Source: Anaeromyxobacter paludicola
GTDB taxonomy: Bacteria > Myxococcota > Myxococcia > Myxococcales > Anaeromyxobacteraceae
Direction: 5' to 3'
Length of the DNA stretch: 64,000 bases
Assembly: GCF_023169965.1 (NCBI RefSeq)
Contig: NZ_AP025592.1
Coordinates: 868,001 to 932,000 of the forward strand
Part shown: piece after piece, positions 47,360-56,798 of the stretch
Numbering within the stretch: position 1 is the first letter of the stretch
Layout: each line of letters starts with the position of its first letter
Position numbers and translations under genes: made by a program
The notes under the pieces: generated by a model
What the model saw: the letters and a program-made list of their open reading frames with translations, nothing else
Told to the model about the DNA's origin: nothing
Database searches by the model: none

Positions 47360-48670
47360 CTAGATCGCCTCGATGCGGATGAGCCGCGTCGGCGCGACGG
47401 TGATCCCGAACCCGGCGATCTCGGCCATGGCGGCGGACATGTCCGCCTCGCGCGCGTCGTGCGTGACGATGACGAGCGGCACCGCCGCGCCCGCGGTCCC
47501 CTGCTCGCGCTGCTGGACGGCGGCGATGGAGATGTTCCGCTGCGCCAGCGTGCTCGCGACCCGCGCCAGCACGCCCGGCTCGTCCTTCACCGAGAAGCGC
47601 AGGTAGTAGCCGGCCCGCACCTCGCCGTGCGGCAGGAGCCCGACCCGGGCGTCGCCGTGCGGCAGCGGGACCCGCCCCGGGCTCGAGGCCACGACGTTGC
47701 GGGTGAGGTCGATGATGTCGGACACCACCGCGCTGCCGGTCGGCATGGCGCCCGCGCCCTGCCCGATGAGCATGGAGGGGCCGAGCGCCTCGGAGTGGAG
47801 CAGCACCGCGTTCATGGCGCCGCGCACCCCGGCGAGGAGCGAGCCGGCGGGGATGAAGGCCGGGTGCACCCGGGCCTCGACCGCGTCGGGCTGGCCGGGC
47901 GTGGAGACCCGCCGCGCGATCGCGAGGAGCTTGAGCGCGTAGCCGAACTCCTCGCCCCAGGCGAAGTCCTCCGGCGTGAGCGCCAGGATCCCCTCGGTGA
48001 GCACGTCGGCCGGCTTCACCCGCACCCCGAAGGCGAGCTGCGCCAGGACGCAGAGCTTCTGCGCGGCGTCGCCGCCGGAGACGTCGAGGGTCGGGTCGGC
48101 CTCCGCGTAGCCGAGCCGCTGCGCCTCGGCGAGCGCGGTCGAGAGCGGCTCGCCCTTCTCGGCCATGGCGGTGAGGATGTAGTTGGTGGTGCCGTTCACG
48201 ATGCCGTGGAGCGCCGTGATCCGGTCCGAGGCGAGCGCCTCGCGCAGGGTGCGGATGACCGGGACGCCGCCGCAGACCGCGCCCTCGAAGTAGACGTCCA
48301 CGCCCTTCTCGAGCGCGAGCTTGAAGATGTCGTCGCCGCGCGCGGCGAGCAGCGCCTTGTTGGCGGTGACGACGTGCTTGCCGCGCTCGAGCGCCCCCTG
48401 GACCAGCCGGAACGCCTGCTCCACGCCGCCCACCAGCTCCACCACCACCTCGATCGACGGATCCTCGAGCAGATCCTCGAAGCGGGTGGTCAGGAGGGCC
48501 GGGTCGAGCTCCACGGGCCGCGCCTTGTCCGGGTCGCGGATGGCGACGCGCCGCACCACGATCCGCGCGCCGAGCCGGGACTCGATGTCGCGCGCGTGGC
48601 GCTGCAGGATGGAGAGCACCCCGCCACCCACCGTGCCGAACCCGGCGATCCCGATTCCCACCTCGCGCAT
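47360..48670 (-). CDS. hom: Homoserine dehydrogenase
   Basis: Reduces aspartate semialdehyde to homoserine, the branch to threonine and methionine. The 436-residue protein has the NAD(P) motif GIAGFGTVGGGV (7-18), VTANKALLA with the catalytic-site lysine, EGAVCGGVPVIRTL, GIVNGTTNYIL, and EADPTLDVSGGDAAQKL. A C-terminal ACT domain (about 355-436, FSVKDEPGVLARVASTL) suggests threonine feedback. It works downstream of the aspartokinase at 29678. It is the first gene of the hom-ybgC-glpX-SRPBCC group. Confidence 0.97.
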   Translation of the reverse strand: MREVGIGIAGFGTVGGGVLSILQRHARDIESRLGARIVVRRVAIRDPDKARPVELDPALLTTRFEDLLEDPSIEVVVELVGGVEQAFRLVQGALERGKHVVTANKALLAARGDDIFKLALEKGVDVYFEGAVCGGVPVIRTLREALASDRITALHGIVNGTTNYILTAMAEKGEPLSTALAEAQRLGYAEADPTLDVSGGDAAQKLCVLAQLAFGVRVKPADVLTEGILALTPEDFAWGEEFGYALKLLAIARRVSTPGQPDAVEARVHPAFIPAGSLLAGVRGAMNAVLLHSEALGPSMLIGQGAGAMPTGSAVVSDIIDLTRNVVASSPGRVPLPHGDARVGLLPHGEVRAGYYLRFSVKDEPGVLARVASTLAQRNISIAAVQQREQGTAGAAVPLVIVTHDAREADMSAAMAEIAGFGITVAPTRLIRIEAI

Positions 48671-48755
48671 GGCGCTCCTCTCCTCCTTGCCGCCGGCGGC
48701 CGAAGGAGCCGCCGGGACCCATCTCTTTACCAGAACGGCGGGCGCGGCGGACCGG

Positions 48756-49664
48756 TCAACGACCGGCGGCCCCGCCGCGCGCCGCGGCCCGCGACCGCGC
48801 CTCGCCGAGCGCCTCGGCCGCAGCCACGCGGACGCCCTCGTCCGGATGCCCCGAGGCGACGGTGAGCAGGTACGCCTGGGCCTCCACCCCGCCGAGATCC
48901 CCGATCACCCGCGCCAGCCGCGCCGTCAGCTCGGGACCGCGCCGGAGCGAGAGCTCGATCAGCGGATCGACCGCCCGCTCGTCGCCCAGCTGCCCGAGCG
49001 CCCCGACGGCGCGCTCCACCAGCTCCGGGTCGTCGTCGCGCAGCCGCTCGATGAGCCCGGGGACGGCGGCGGCGTTCTTGCGATCGGCCAGCGCCCGGAC
49101 CGCGCTGTCGCGCACCCGACGCTCCGGCGAGCGCAGGTCCGCGAGGAGGTCGCGGTCCGACTTCCGCTCCTCGAGCAGGTCGAGGGCGATCGACTGGGCG
49201 GCCCCGCCGAGCGCGCTCGCGAGCGCGCGGCGGAACGCCGGCCCGAGCCCCGCCTCGCCCGGCTCGGGCGCGCTGGCGCCGCGGGCGCGGGCGCGCAGCG
49301 CCGGCTCGTCGCCGTCGGCCGGCGACGCCTCGAGCTCCACCACCACCGCCACGCTGCCGGCCGCGCCCGGCTCCGCCGCGCTCGCGAGCACCGCCGCGCG
49401 GCCGAAGAAGGGACGCCAGTCGCGCGCCGCCTCTCCCGACGCCGGGAGCGGCTCGAACCCCGCCCCGAGCAGCGCCTGGCGCGCCGCCTCGCGGACCGCC
49501 TCCGCGCCGACGCCCACGAGCAGCAGCCGATCGCCGGCCGCGCTCTGCGACACCACGACGCGCTCCAGCCCGAGGTGAGGCGCCCGGCGGCAGCCCCCGC
49601 ACAGGAGCAGCCCGAGCGCGACCACCAGGGCGGCGGGCCGAGCCACGCCCTTCAGTGCTCCCAC
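48756..49664 (-). CDS. HEAT-repeat lipoprotein
   Basis: A protein of up to 302 residues with signal peptide and lipobox CGGC (lipidated Cys about residue 25). The middle is unassigned. The C-terminal 130 residues hold three to four HEAT/PBS-type repeats (RVRDSAVRALADRKNAAAVP; DPELVERAVGALGQLGDERA; GVRVAAAEALGEA), a scaffold for protein contacts. The start is uncertain. The GTG at 49664 lies inside the left arm of a palindromic element (49654-49832), and a GTG at 49646 beginning just before ARPAALVV is equally good. Function unknown. Confidence 0.75.
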   Translation of the reverse strand: MGALKGVARPAALVVALGLLLCGGCRRAPHLGLERVVVSQSAAGDRLLLVGVGAEAVREAARQALLGAGFEPLPASGEAARDWRPFFGRAAVLASAAEPGAAGSVAVVVELEASPADGDEPALRARARGASAPEPGEAGLGPAFRRALASALGGAAQSIALDLLEERKSDRDLLADLRSPERRVRDSAVRALADRKNAAAVPGLIERLRDDDPELVERAVGALGQLGDERAVDPLIELSLRRGPELTARLARVIGDLGGVEAQAYLLTVASGHPDEGVRVAAAEALGEARSRAAARGGAAGR

Positions 49665-49832
49665 CCAGGCATGCTGCCTACTCCGAGCGACGATCCTCTC
49701 GCTGCGGCGGGCGGCCTCGTCGGTGCGCTGCTCGGCGTAGCGCTGCTACGCCTCCGCGGCTCCCTCCTCGGGCGCCCACCTCGCTTCGGTCTCGTCGCTC
49801 TCGTCACGTCATCGTGCCTGGGTAGAAGCACT
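49654..49832. repeat. 179-bp element with 20-bp imperfect terminal inverted repeats and a central hairpin
   Basis: Left end 49654-49673 (AGTGCTCCCACCCAGGCATG) and the reverse complement of the right end 49813-49832 agree at 17 of 20 positions. Exactly at the centre (49743) is a perfect 8-bp hairpin GGCGTAGC-GCT-GCTACGCC (49734-49752). The right arm includes part of the stop codon of the HARE-HTH gene and the left arm reaches the possible start of the HEAT lipoprotein. It resembles a miniature transposable or REP-type element rather than a simple terminator. Confidence 0.6.
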
Positions 49833-51612
49833 AGCCTTCTGCGCCGCCGCCCTCGCCGCCCGGGACGCCCTGCGGCGGCGCGGGGCTGGGGGCTTCTGGC
49901 GCGGGCGCGGGCTCGGGCTCGGGGCGGGAGGCGGGCTGCCCGCCCGGCTCCGGCGGCGCGCCGGGCGCCGCCGCGACGCCACCCTCTGCGACCGGCTGTC
50001 CGGCGCCGGCCGCGGCGCCCTCGCCGCGACCGCGACCCCGGCCGCCGCGCCGGCGGCGACGACGACGGCGCCGCCGTCCCTCGCCCTCGGGCCGCTCGCC
50101 ACCGGGCTGGCCCGGCTGGGCGCCCTCGGCCGGAGCGGCGGGCTCCTCCCCGTCGTCCTCGTCGCCCTCGACCTCGTCCTCCTCGAGGACCGGCTCGGAG
50201 GGCTTCTCGAGCGAGAGCTCGACGATGGGCGCCTCGGGGGCCTCCGGGGCGCCGGGCTCGGCGACCGGAGCGACGACCTCCGGCGCAGGGGCGGCCTCGC
50301 CCTGGGGGCGCTCGCGCCGCTCGGGGCGCGGCTCACGCGGCTCACGGGGCTCACGGGGCTCACGGGGCTCACGAGGCTCACGCCCTTCCCGCCGATCGCG
50401 CTCCTCGCGCCGGGCTCGCCGCGCGGTCTCCTCGGCGGCGGCGGTCTCGGCCGCCGCGGTGAAGAAGCCCTCGTCCACCTCGGGGATGACGATGGGCGTG
50501 CAGCCGAGGCCGATCTCGGCGAAGGCCTCGGCCAGCGCCTCGCCGCAGAGCAGCAGCACCGGCAGCTGGCCGGCCGCGCCGGCCTCGCCCCGCGCGTCGC
50601 GCGCCGCGTCGCCCGCCGACAGCACGAGGCCGATCTGGGCGCCGTAGTGTCCGAGGTCGCGCCGCGTGTCGGTGACGTCGCGGCGGGTCACGTCGGCGCC
50701 GGCGCGCACCACGCGGACGCAGTGACGCACGTCGGCGAGCCCCATCCGCAGCCGCGCGGTGTAGACGACGTGATCGCGGCCGCGCTTCGCCACCTTGAGC
50801 TCGCGGAGCCCCTTGCGCTCGAGCAGCAGGGCGCAGACGTGCTCCACGGTCGGGCCGTCGCTCTCCCGGAGCTTGCGGCGCAGGGCGGCGAGCCCGGTCC
50901 GGCGCAGCTCCGCGGCCGACGGCGCGGCGCGGGCGGCGGCGGCCGCGACGGGCGCCGCGGGGCGCTCGCCCGGCTCGGGCTGCGCCACGAGCGAGACCTG
51001 CTCGCCCTCGAGCGCGAAGAGCGCGGTGCGGCCGCTCGACTCGCGGCGGCGGTTGTCCTCGACGAGGGCCGCCCGGAGGGCGGCGACGTCGCGCACGAAG
51101 GCGTCGGGCAGCAGCGAGCGCTCGGCGCCCTGGACCGCGATCTCGGAGAGCGGCAGCGGGCGCCCGGCGCCGGCGAGCAGCTCGTACGCCACCTCGGCCG
51201 GCGGCGGGAAGCGCCGGCGGCGCTCCTCGCCCTCCTCGCGGCGGCGGCCGCGGCCGGCCTCGCCACGCCCCACGCTCCGCGCCATGTCCTTGGACGGGAC
51301 GGGGTGGCGCTCGCGCGGGCGGTACGGCAGCTCACTGTCGGGGGGCAGCTCGATCATCCCGTCGAGCCCGTGAGGGTCCTCGTCCAGGCCCCACTCGGCC
51401 AGCGCGAAGGTCCCCGGCTGCACGGCGAAGACGCGCCGGTCGGCCTTGGGGAGCTTGCAGTGCGCGATGAGCTGACCACCGAGGATCTCCTCGGGGATCT
51501 TGCCCACGTGATCGAGCAGGTTCTCTCGGATCGCGATCTCGGCGATCTTCTTGAAATGGAGCGGCTTTCCCTCGCGCCTCAGCACTTCGATGGCGGCTTC
51601 GGTAAAAGTCAT
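49831..51612 (-). CDS. HARE-HTH protein with nuclease-like middle domain and low-complexity basic tail
   Basis: A 593-residue protein. Residues 1-70 are a HARE-HTH winged-helix domain (MTFTEAAIEVLRREGKPLHF then KKIAEIAIRENLL), the module also found in ASXL proteins, restriction enzymes and the RNA polymerase delta subunit. A second, diverged copy may lie at 130-200 (AYELLAGAGRPLPLSEIAVQ). The region 235-380 (ALRRKLRESDGPTVEHVCAL, LADVRHCVRVVRAG) recalls an Mrr-like nuclease fold, but catalytic residues are not certain. The C-terminal third is disordered: a Glu-Pro-Arg tandem repeat, an acidic block, then ten arginines and an RG-rich run, likely to bind nucleic acid. The ATG at 51612 is chosen because HARE starts there. 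Function unknown. Confidence 0.75.
   Translation of the reverse strand: MTFTEAAIEVLRREGKPLHFKKIAEIAIRENLLDHVGKIPEEILGGQLIAHCKLPKADRRVFAVQPGTFALAEWGLDEDPHGLDGMIELPPDSELPYRPRERHPVPSKDMARSVGRGEAGRGRRREEGEERRRRFPPPAEVAYELLAGAGRPLPLSEIAVQGAERSLLPDAFVRDVAALRAALVEDNRRRESSGRTALFALEGEQVSLVAQPEPGERPAAPVAAAAARAAPSAAELRRTGLAALRRKLRESDGPTVEHVCALLLERKGLRELKVAKRGRDHVVYTARLRMGLADVRHCVRVVRAGADVTRRDVTDTRRDLGHYGAQIGLVLSAGDAARDARGEAGAAGQLPVLLLCGEALAEAFAEIGLGCTPIVIPEVDEGFFTAAAETAAAEETARRARREERDRREGREPREPREPREPREPREPRPERRERPQGEAAPAPEVVAPVAEPGAPEAPEAPIVELSLEKPSEPVLEEDEVEGDEDDGEEPAAPAEGAQPGQPGGERPEGEGRRRRRRRRRRGGRGRGRGEGAAAGAGQPVAEGGVAAAPGAPPEPGGQPASRPEPEPAPAPEAPSPAPPQGVPGGEGGGAEG
50331..50384. repeat. Six tandem 9-bp repeats inside the HARE-HTH gene
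   Basis: GCTCACGNN is repeated six times in a row (third to fifth bases nearly invariant). On the coding strand it encodes a run of Arg-Glu-Pro triplets. Whole-codon repeats of this kind can change copy number without breaking the frame. Confidence 0.85.
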
Positions 51613-51622
51613 CGGGCCGGCT

Positions 51623-51651
51623 ATCTTGGTGCCCGTGCCACTCGGTGTCAA
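51623..51651 (-). promoter_or_regulatory. Candidate promoter for the HARE-HTH gene
   Basis: Consensus TTGACA (51646-51651 on the minus strand), 17-base spacer, weak CAAGAT (51623-51628). Transcription would begin only a few bases before the ATG at 51612, which also lacks a Shine-Dalgarno. Confidence 0.35.
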
Positions 51652-51693
51652 CGTTGAAAGTGGGCTTTTTCACAGCAATTCTCGGTCTCGGGG

Positions 51694-53931
51694 ATGATCC
51701 GGATCCGCATCGGCCAGAGCTGGGCCCACGACCCCTTCCTGCGGGAGGTCGCCACCGCGCGCGAGACGTCGCTCGACGAGCCGGGGCGGCTCCTCGACGC
51801 GGTCGCGATCGAGGTGGACGGGGTGGACCTGGCCGCCGGGCGCGCCGAGCGGAACGCCTTCTCCGCCGCCCGGGACCTCGTGGACGCGGCCGCGCGGCTC
51901 ATGGCCGGCGAGGCGAGCGCGGAGGTCGCGTTCCCGGAGGGGGAGGCGCAGCTCCTGCTCCGGCGGCGCGGCGGGGCGGCGCTCCTGTCGGTGGTGGCCC
52001 TCTCCCCGCCGGCGCGGCTCCTGGCGCGGGACGTCGAGGTGGACCTGCGCGAGCTCGCCGCGGCGGCGGCCGAGGCGGCCGAGGCGCTGCTGGAGGCGCT
52101 CGCCGTCGCGGCGCCGGGGCTCGCCCGGGGGCCCGGGCCGGGCGCGCTGCGGCGCGCCGCGGCGCGGCTCGCCTCCGCCCGCCTCGCCCCGGGCGCCGCC
52201 CCCCCGGACGACCCCGGCGCGTCCGGCGGGCGCGAGCCCGCCCCCGCCGCGCGGCCGACCTGCGACTTCGAGCTCGAGGACCAGGAGGGGCTCGTCGGGA
52301 GCTATCGGGGCCCGGGCGCCGACCTGGGCTCCCTGCTCGCGCCGGGCCGGGTGCGGCTCGCGCTGGGAGGAGCGCCGATCGTCCTCGAGGCGCCGCCCTT
52401 CCTGGTGCTGCGCGAGCTGGCGCGGGTGGCCGCCGAGGTGCTCGACGCGGTGCGTCGGGGCGTGGGCGAGGTCCGCGCGGAGATCCCCCTCCCCGCCCGC
52501 GGCCGCTCGGTGCCGCTGGCCCTCGATCTCGCGCGGCGCACGCTCGCGGTCGGGGCCGCGCCGCCGCGGCCGGTGGACCCGCTCCGCCTCGCCGCGGCGG
52601 TCTGCGAGGGCGCCCTCGCGCTCGCCGGCGCGCTCGTGGCCCGCAACCCGCGCCAGGCGCGCAACCCGTGGCTCTACGACCTGCGCGACGCCGCGGCGGC
52701 CCAGCTCACCGTGGCCCGCGAGCTGTCGCAGGGAGACGTGGCCGGCGAGGTGCGCGGGCCCTTCGTGCCCCCCGCGCGCGCCGCCCTCGCCCCCGATCCG
52801 CTCGGGCCGGGGCGCATGAAGCGGCTCACCTTCCGGCGCGCCTGGGAGCTCGAGGTCGGCCCGCCCGCGGGCGTGGGGCTGGCGCGGCGAGGCGGGCTCG
52901 TGCTCGCCTCGGGCGAGAGCGCGACCGCGGCAGTGGAGGCCGCCTCGGGGCGCGTCGCCTGGCGCGCCCCGGGCGCCACCTGGGCCGCGCTGCTCGGGGA
53001 CCTCTGGCTGGCGGTCGAGGGCGAGGCGATCTGCGCCCGGGAGCCGGAGGACGGCGCGCTGCGCTGGCGGCTCACGCTCGGCGGCGGCGCCGAGCCGGTC
53101 GTCGCGGCGGCCCGGATGGAGGCCGGGCCGGTGCTCCTGCTCACCGGCGGCTCGCTCCTCGCGCTCGACCCCGCGCGCGGCGGCGTGAGCTGGCGGCTCG
53201 AGCGGCCGGCGGCGCCGCTCGCCTCGGTCGCCGCCTTCGGCGCGCTCGCCGTGGCGGCGGGCTCCTCCGGCACGCTCTACGGCGTCGAGCGCGGCGGCCG
53301 GGTGGCGTGGCGGGTCCACGCGCCGGCCCCGCTGGTGGAGCCGCCCGGCGCCTGGGAGGGGGCGCTCGTGGCGCTCTGCCGCGGCGACCGGGACGGCTAC
53401 GCGCTCGCGCTCGACCCCGCGACCGGACGGCGCCGCTTCGAGGCCCCGCTCCAGTTCTCGCCGCAGGGGGCGCCCCTGCCCGTCGCCCGGCTCCTCGCCG
53501 TCGCCGGCGCGGTGGCGGGCGACCCGGTGGTGGCGGCGGTCGATCCGGGCGGGGGCGTGGCCTGGACCACCGCGCCCGGGCTGGCCGGCGGCGCCCCCGC
53601 GCTCTCCCCCCTCGGCGACGGCCTCGTCGCGAAGGGGTCCGAGGGCGCGCTGGCGGCCCTCTCCCCCGACGGCGCCACCCGCTGGTCGGCCGGTGCCACC
53701 GCCCGCCACCCGCCCCCGGGCAACCTGCCGGCGCACGCGGCCCGCGGGCTCGTGGTCTCGGCGGCCGAGGAGGTCGCCGTCCACCGTGCGGCCGGCGGCG
53801 AGAAGGTGGGCGTCGCGCCGCTCGCGGCGCCGGTGCGGCTGCTGGTGGACGACGCCCTCGACCTCGTCGCCGCGGACGCCGCGGGAGTGGTCACCGCGGT
53901 GCGCGTGGCGACGCACCTCAGCGTCGTCTAG
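51694..53931 (+). CDS. Large protein with C-terminal PQQ-type beta-propeller
   Basis: A 745-residue protein without signal peptide. The N-terminal half (1-365) is an unrecognised alpha/beta region with paired segments (LLDAVAIEVDGVDLAAGR; EAEVAFPEGEAQ-like strands). The C-terminal half has at least six blades of the PQQ/quinoprotein-like type: GLVLASGESATAAVEAASGR, WLAVEGEAICAREPEDGALR, LLTGGSLLALDPARGGVSW, each with the G-x-x-x-A-L-D-x-x-x-G-x-x-x-W pattern. Such propellers usually are scaffolds (as in BamB) rather than PQQ enzymes. The cytoplasmic location is odd for this fold. The ATG at 51694 is used. It is divergent from the HARE-HTH gene. Confidence 0.75.
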   Translation: MIRIRIGQSWAHDPFLREVATARETSLDEPGRLLDAVAIEVDGVDLAAGRAERNAFSAARDLVDAAARLMAGEASAEVAFPEGEAQLLLRRRGGAALLSVVALSPPARLLARDVEVDLRELAAAAAEAAEALLEALAVAAPGLARGPGPGALRRAAARLASARLAPGAAPPDDPGASGGREPAPAARPTCDFELEDQEGLVGSYRGPGADLGSLLAPGRVRLALGGAPIVLEAPPFLVLRELARVAAEVLDAVRRGVGEVRAEIPLPARGRSVPLALDLARRTLAVGAAPPRPVDPLRLAAAVCEGALALAGALVARNPRQARNPWLYDLRDAAAAQLTVARELSQGDVAGEVRGPFVPPARAALAPDPLGPGRMKRLTFRRAWELEVGPPAGVGLARRGGLVLASGESATAAVEAASGRVAWRAPGATWAALLGDLWLAVEGEAICAREPEDGALRWRLTLGGGAEPVVAAARMEAGPVLLLTGGSLLALDPARGGVSWRLERPAAPLASVAAFGALAVAAGSSGTLYGVERGGRVAWRVHAPAPLVEPPGAWEGALVALCRGDRDGYALALDPATGRRRFEAPLQFSPQGAPLPVARLLAVAGAVAGDPVVAAVDPGGGVAWTTAPGLAGGAPALSPLGDGLVAKGSEGALAALSPDGATRWSAGATARHPPPGNLPAHAARGLVVSAAEEVAVHRAAGGEKVGVAPLAAPVRLLVDDALDLVAADAAGVVTAVRVATHLSVV

Positions 53932-53941
53932 CGGCTAGACG
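53925..53941. terminator. Hairpin containing both convergent stop codons
   Basis: CGTCTAG (53925-53931), loop CGG, CTAGACG (53935-53941). The stem carries the TAG of the propeller gene and the TAG of the phosphoesterase gene on opposite strands; the genes are separated by only 3 bases. It may serve both as a weak terminator. Confidence 0.4.
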
Positions 53942-54669
53942 CCGAGGAAGAGCCGCCGGCCGAAGTTCCGGGCCAGGCCGGCGTCGAAGATGCGCCGGGC
54001 CGCGGCGTCCACGTCGTAGGTGACCCGGTGGTAGCTGACGGTGCGCGCCTCGTCGTCCCAGACCGCGAAGCAGGCCCGGTTGTCGCCGTCGCGCGGCTGG
54101 CCCACCGAGCCGACCGAGACCAGGTACTTGCGGTCCTTGCGGAGCACGACGGGGGTCCCCGAGACGTCCTCGACCACGTCGGGCGCGCCGATCGCGAAGG
54201 ACTTGCAGAGGTGCGAGTGGCCGATGAAGGTCACCGCGGGCAGCCAGTCGAGGTGCGGCAGGAGCTCGCGGGCCTGCTCCAGCGCGAACAGGTAGGCGTA
54301 CTCCGGGGGGTCGATGGGGGAGCCGTGGCAGAACCCCGCCTCGCCGATCCGGTGCGCGTACGGCAGGCCGCGCAGCCAGTTCACGTCCTCCGGGTCGAGC
54401 TGCTCGAGGGTCCAGTCCAGGGCCCGCCGCGCCGCCTCGTAGTAGAAGCGGTAGTCCATCCGGCCGGACACGGCGGCGTCGTGGTTCCCGAGCAGGGTGA
54501 CCTCGGCCGTCTCGCGGACGATGCGGCAGCACTCGCGCGGGCTCGCCCCGTAGCCGATCACGTCGCCCAGGCAGACGACCCGATCCACGCGCACCAGCTT
54601 GAGGCGCGACACCACCCGCTCGAGCGCCTCGAGGTTGGCGTGGACGTCGCTCAGGATGGCGATGCGCAT
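53935..54669 (-). CDS. Metallophosphoesterase (calcineurin-like, YfcE/MJ0936 type)
   Basis: A 244-residue dinuclear metal phosphoesterase. It has all motifs: DVHANLEALE (8-17), GDVIGYGASP, GNHDAAVSG, HGSP and GHSHLCKSF. LVSVGSVGQPRDGDNRA is typical of the small single-domain branch, which acts on phosphodiesters or nucleotides such as cyclic or diadenosine forms. It lies 9 bases after a PfkB kinase gene and is likely co-transcribed. Substrate unknown. Confidence 0.9.
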   Translation of the reverse strand: MRIAILSDVHANLEALERVVSRLKLVRVDRVVCLGDVIGYGASPRECCRIVRETAEVTLLGNHDAAVSGRMDYRFYYEAARRALDWTLEQLDPEDVNWLRGLPYAHRIGEAGFCHGSPIDPPEYAYLFALEQARELLPHLDWLPAVTFIGHSHLCKSFAIGAPDVVEDVSGTPVVLRKDRKYLVSVGSVGQPRDGDNRACFAVWDDEARTVSYHRVTYDVDAAARRIFDAGLARNFGRRLFLGV

Positions 54670-54678
54670 CGCGCCCGG

Positions 54679-55614
<936 letters not shown>

Positions 55615-55691
55615 CCAGCCTCCCTGGCGGGCGGCGGCCCGCGCGACCGGCGCTTCTAGCCCACGCCGGGCGGTGGGTCAATTCGCCGGGA

Positions 55692-56798
55692 TCACGGACC
55701 GGCCGGCGCGCGGCGCCGGGGATCGCCCGGCCCGCCCTCGGCGGCGAGCTGGCCGCAGGCGGCGCCGATGTCCCGCCCGCGGTTCTTGCGGACCACCACC
55801 GTCACGCCCCGCCGGATGAGCAGGTGGCGGAAGGCCTCGACCCGCTCGGTGGCCGGCGCGCGGAAGCCCAGCCCGGGGTTCTCGTTGTAGGGGATGAGGT
55901 TCACCTTCGACGGGATGCCGCGCAGGAGCCTGGCGAGCCGCTCCGCGTCCTCGTCGGCGTCGTTCACCCCGGCGAGCAGCACGTACTCGAAGGTGATGAG
56001 CTTGCCGCGCGGGAGCGGCACCTCCCGGCAGGCCGCCAGCAGCTCGGCGATGGGCCAGCGCCGGTTGATGGGCATGAGGAGGTCGCGCTGCGCGTCGGTG
56101 GTGGCGTTGAGCGAGACCGCGAGCTTCACCTCGGTCTCCTGGGCGAGCTGGCGCAGCACGGGCACGAGCCCGGAGGTGGAGACCGTCACGTGCCGGTGCG
56201 AGAAGTCGGGGCCGTCGGGCGAGAGGAGCAGGTCGAGGGCCGCCTTGAGGGAGCGGTAGTTGGCGAGCGGCTCCCCCATGCCCATGAAGACGAGGTTGGT
56301 GAGCGGCCGCGGCGCCGGGGTCAACCCGAGCTCCACCAGGCGCCGGTTGGCCCGGTGCACCTGGTCGGTGATCTCCCCCGGGCCGAGGTTGCGGGCGAGC
56401 CCCATGGTGCCGGTGAGGCAGAAGGTGCAGCCGACGGCGCAGCCCACCTGCGAGCTGACGCAGAGGGTCTTGCGATCCTCCTCCGGCATGTAGACCGACT
56501 CGACGAACTGGCCGTCGTGGGTGCGCCACTTCCACTTGATGGTGCCGTCCTGCGAGCGGTGCTCCTCGGCGAGCGAGAGGGTGAGGAGCGCCGTCCGGCG
56601 CGCGAGCTCCTCGCGGAAGGCGCGGGGGAGGTCGGTCATCTCCTCGAGGGAGGCGGCGCCCCGGTAGTGCAGCCAGCGGAAGAGCTGCCGGGCGCGGAAC
56701 GGCTTCTCGCGCAGCGAAGCCACCAGCGCCTCGAGGGACGCGAGCGGCAGGGAGCGCAGGTCCACCGGCTCGCCGGCGATGGGGAGGGCCGCGCTCAC
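55692..56798 (-). CDS. rlmN: Dual-specificity 23S rRNA A2503 / tRNA A37 C2-methyltransferase
   Basis: Radical SAM methylase of 368 residues. The cluster cysteines are C120-x3-C124-x2-C127 (CAVGCTFC), preceded by ESVYMPEEDRKTLCVSSQVG. NLVFMGMGEPLANY is the glycine-rich SAM site, VSLNATTDAQRDLLMPINR follows, and the C-terminal mechanistic cysteine is C348 in RGRDIGAACGQL. Some RlmN-like proteins confer ribosomal antibiotic resistance (Cfr), but this one looks like the housekeeping type. The GTG start at 56798 overlaps the stop of the CorC-like gene (GTGA). Confidence 0.95.
   Translation of the reverse strand: MSAALPIAGEPVDLRSLPLASLEALVASLREKPFRARQLFRWLHYRGAASLEEMTDLPRAFREELARRTALLTLSLAEEHRSQDGTIKWKWRTHDGQFVESVYMPEEDRKTLCVSSQVGCAVGCTFCLTGTMGLARNLGPGEITDQVHRANRRLVELGLTPAPRPLTNLVFMGMGEPLANYRSLKAALDLLLSPDGPDFSHRHVTVSTSGLVPVLRQLAQETEVKLAVSLNATTDAQRDLLMPINRRWPIAELLAACREVPLPRGKLITFEYVLLAGVNDADEDAERLARLLRGIPSKVNLIPYNENPGLGFRAPATERVEAFRHLLIRRGVTVVVRKNRGRDIGAACGQLAAEGGPGDPRRRAPAGP

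Noticed and set aside
50331-50384. CRISPR-like array
   Set aside because: The units are 9 bases, contiguous, without spacers, and lie in frame within a gene.
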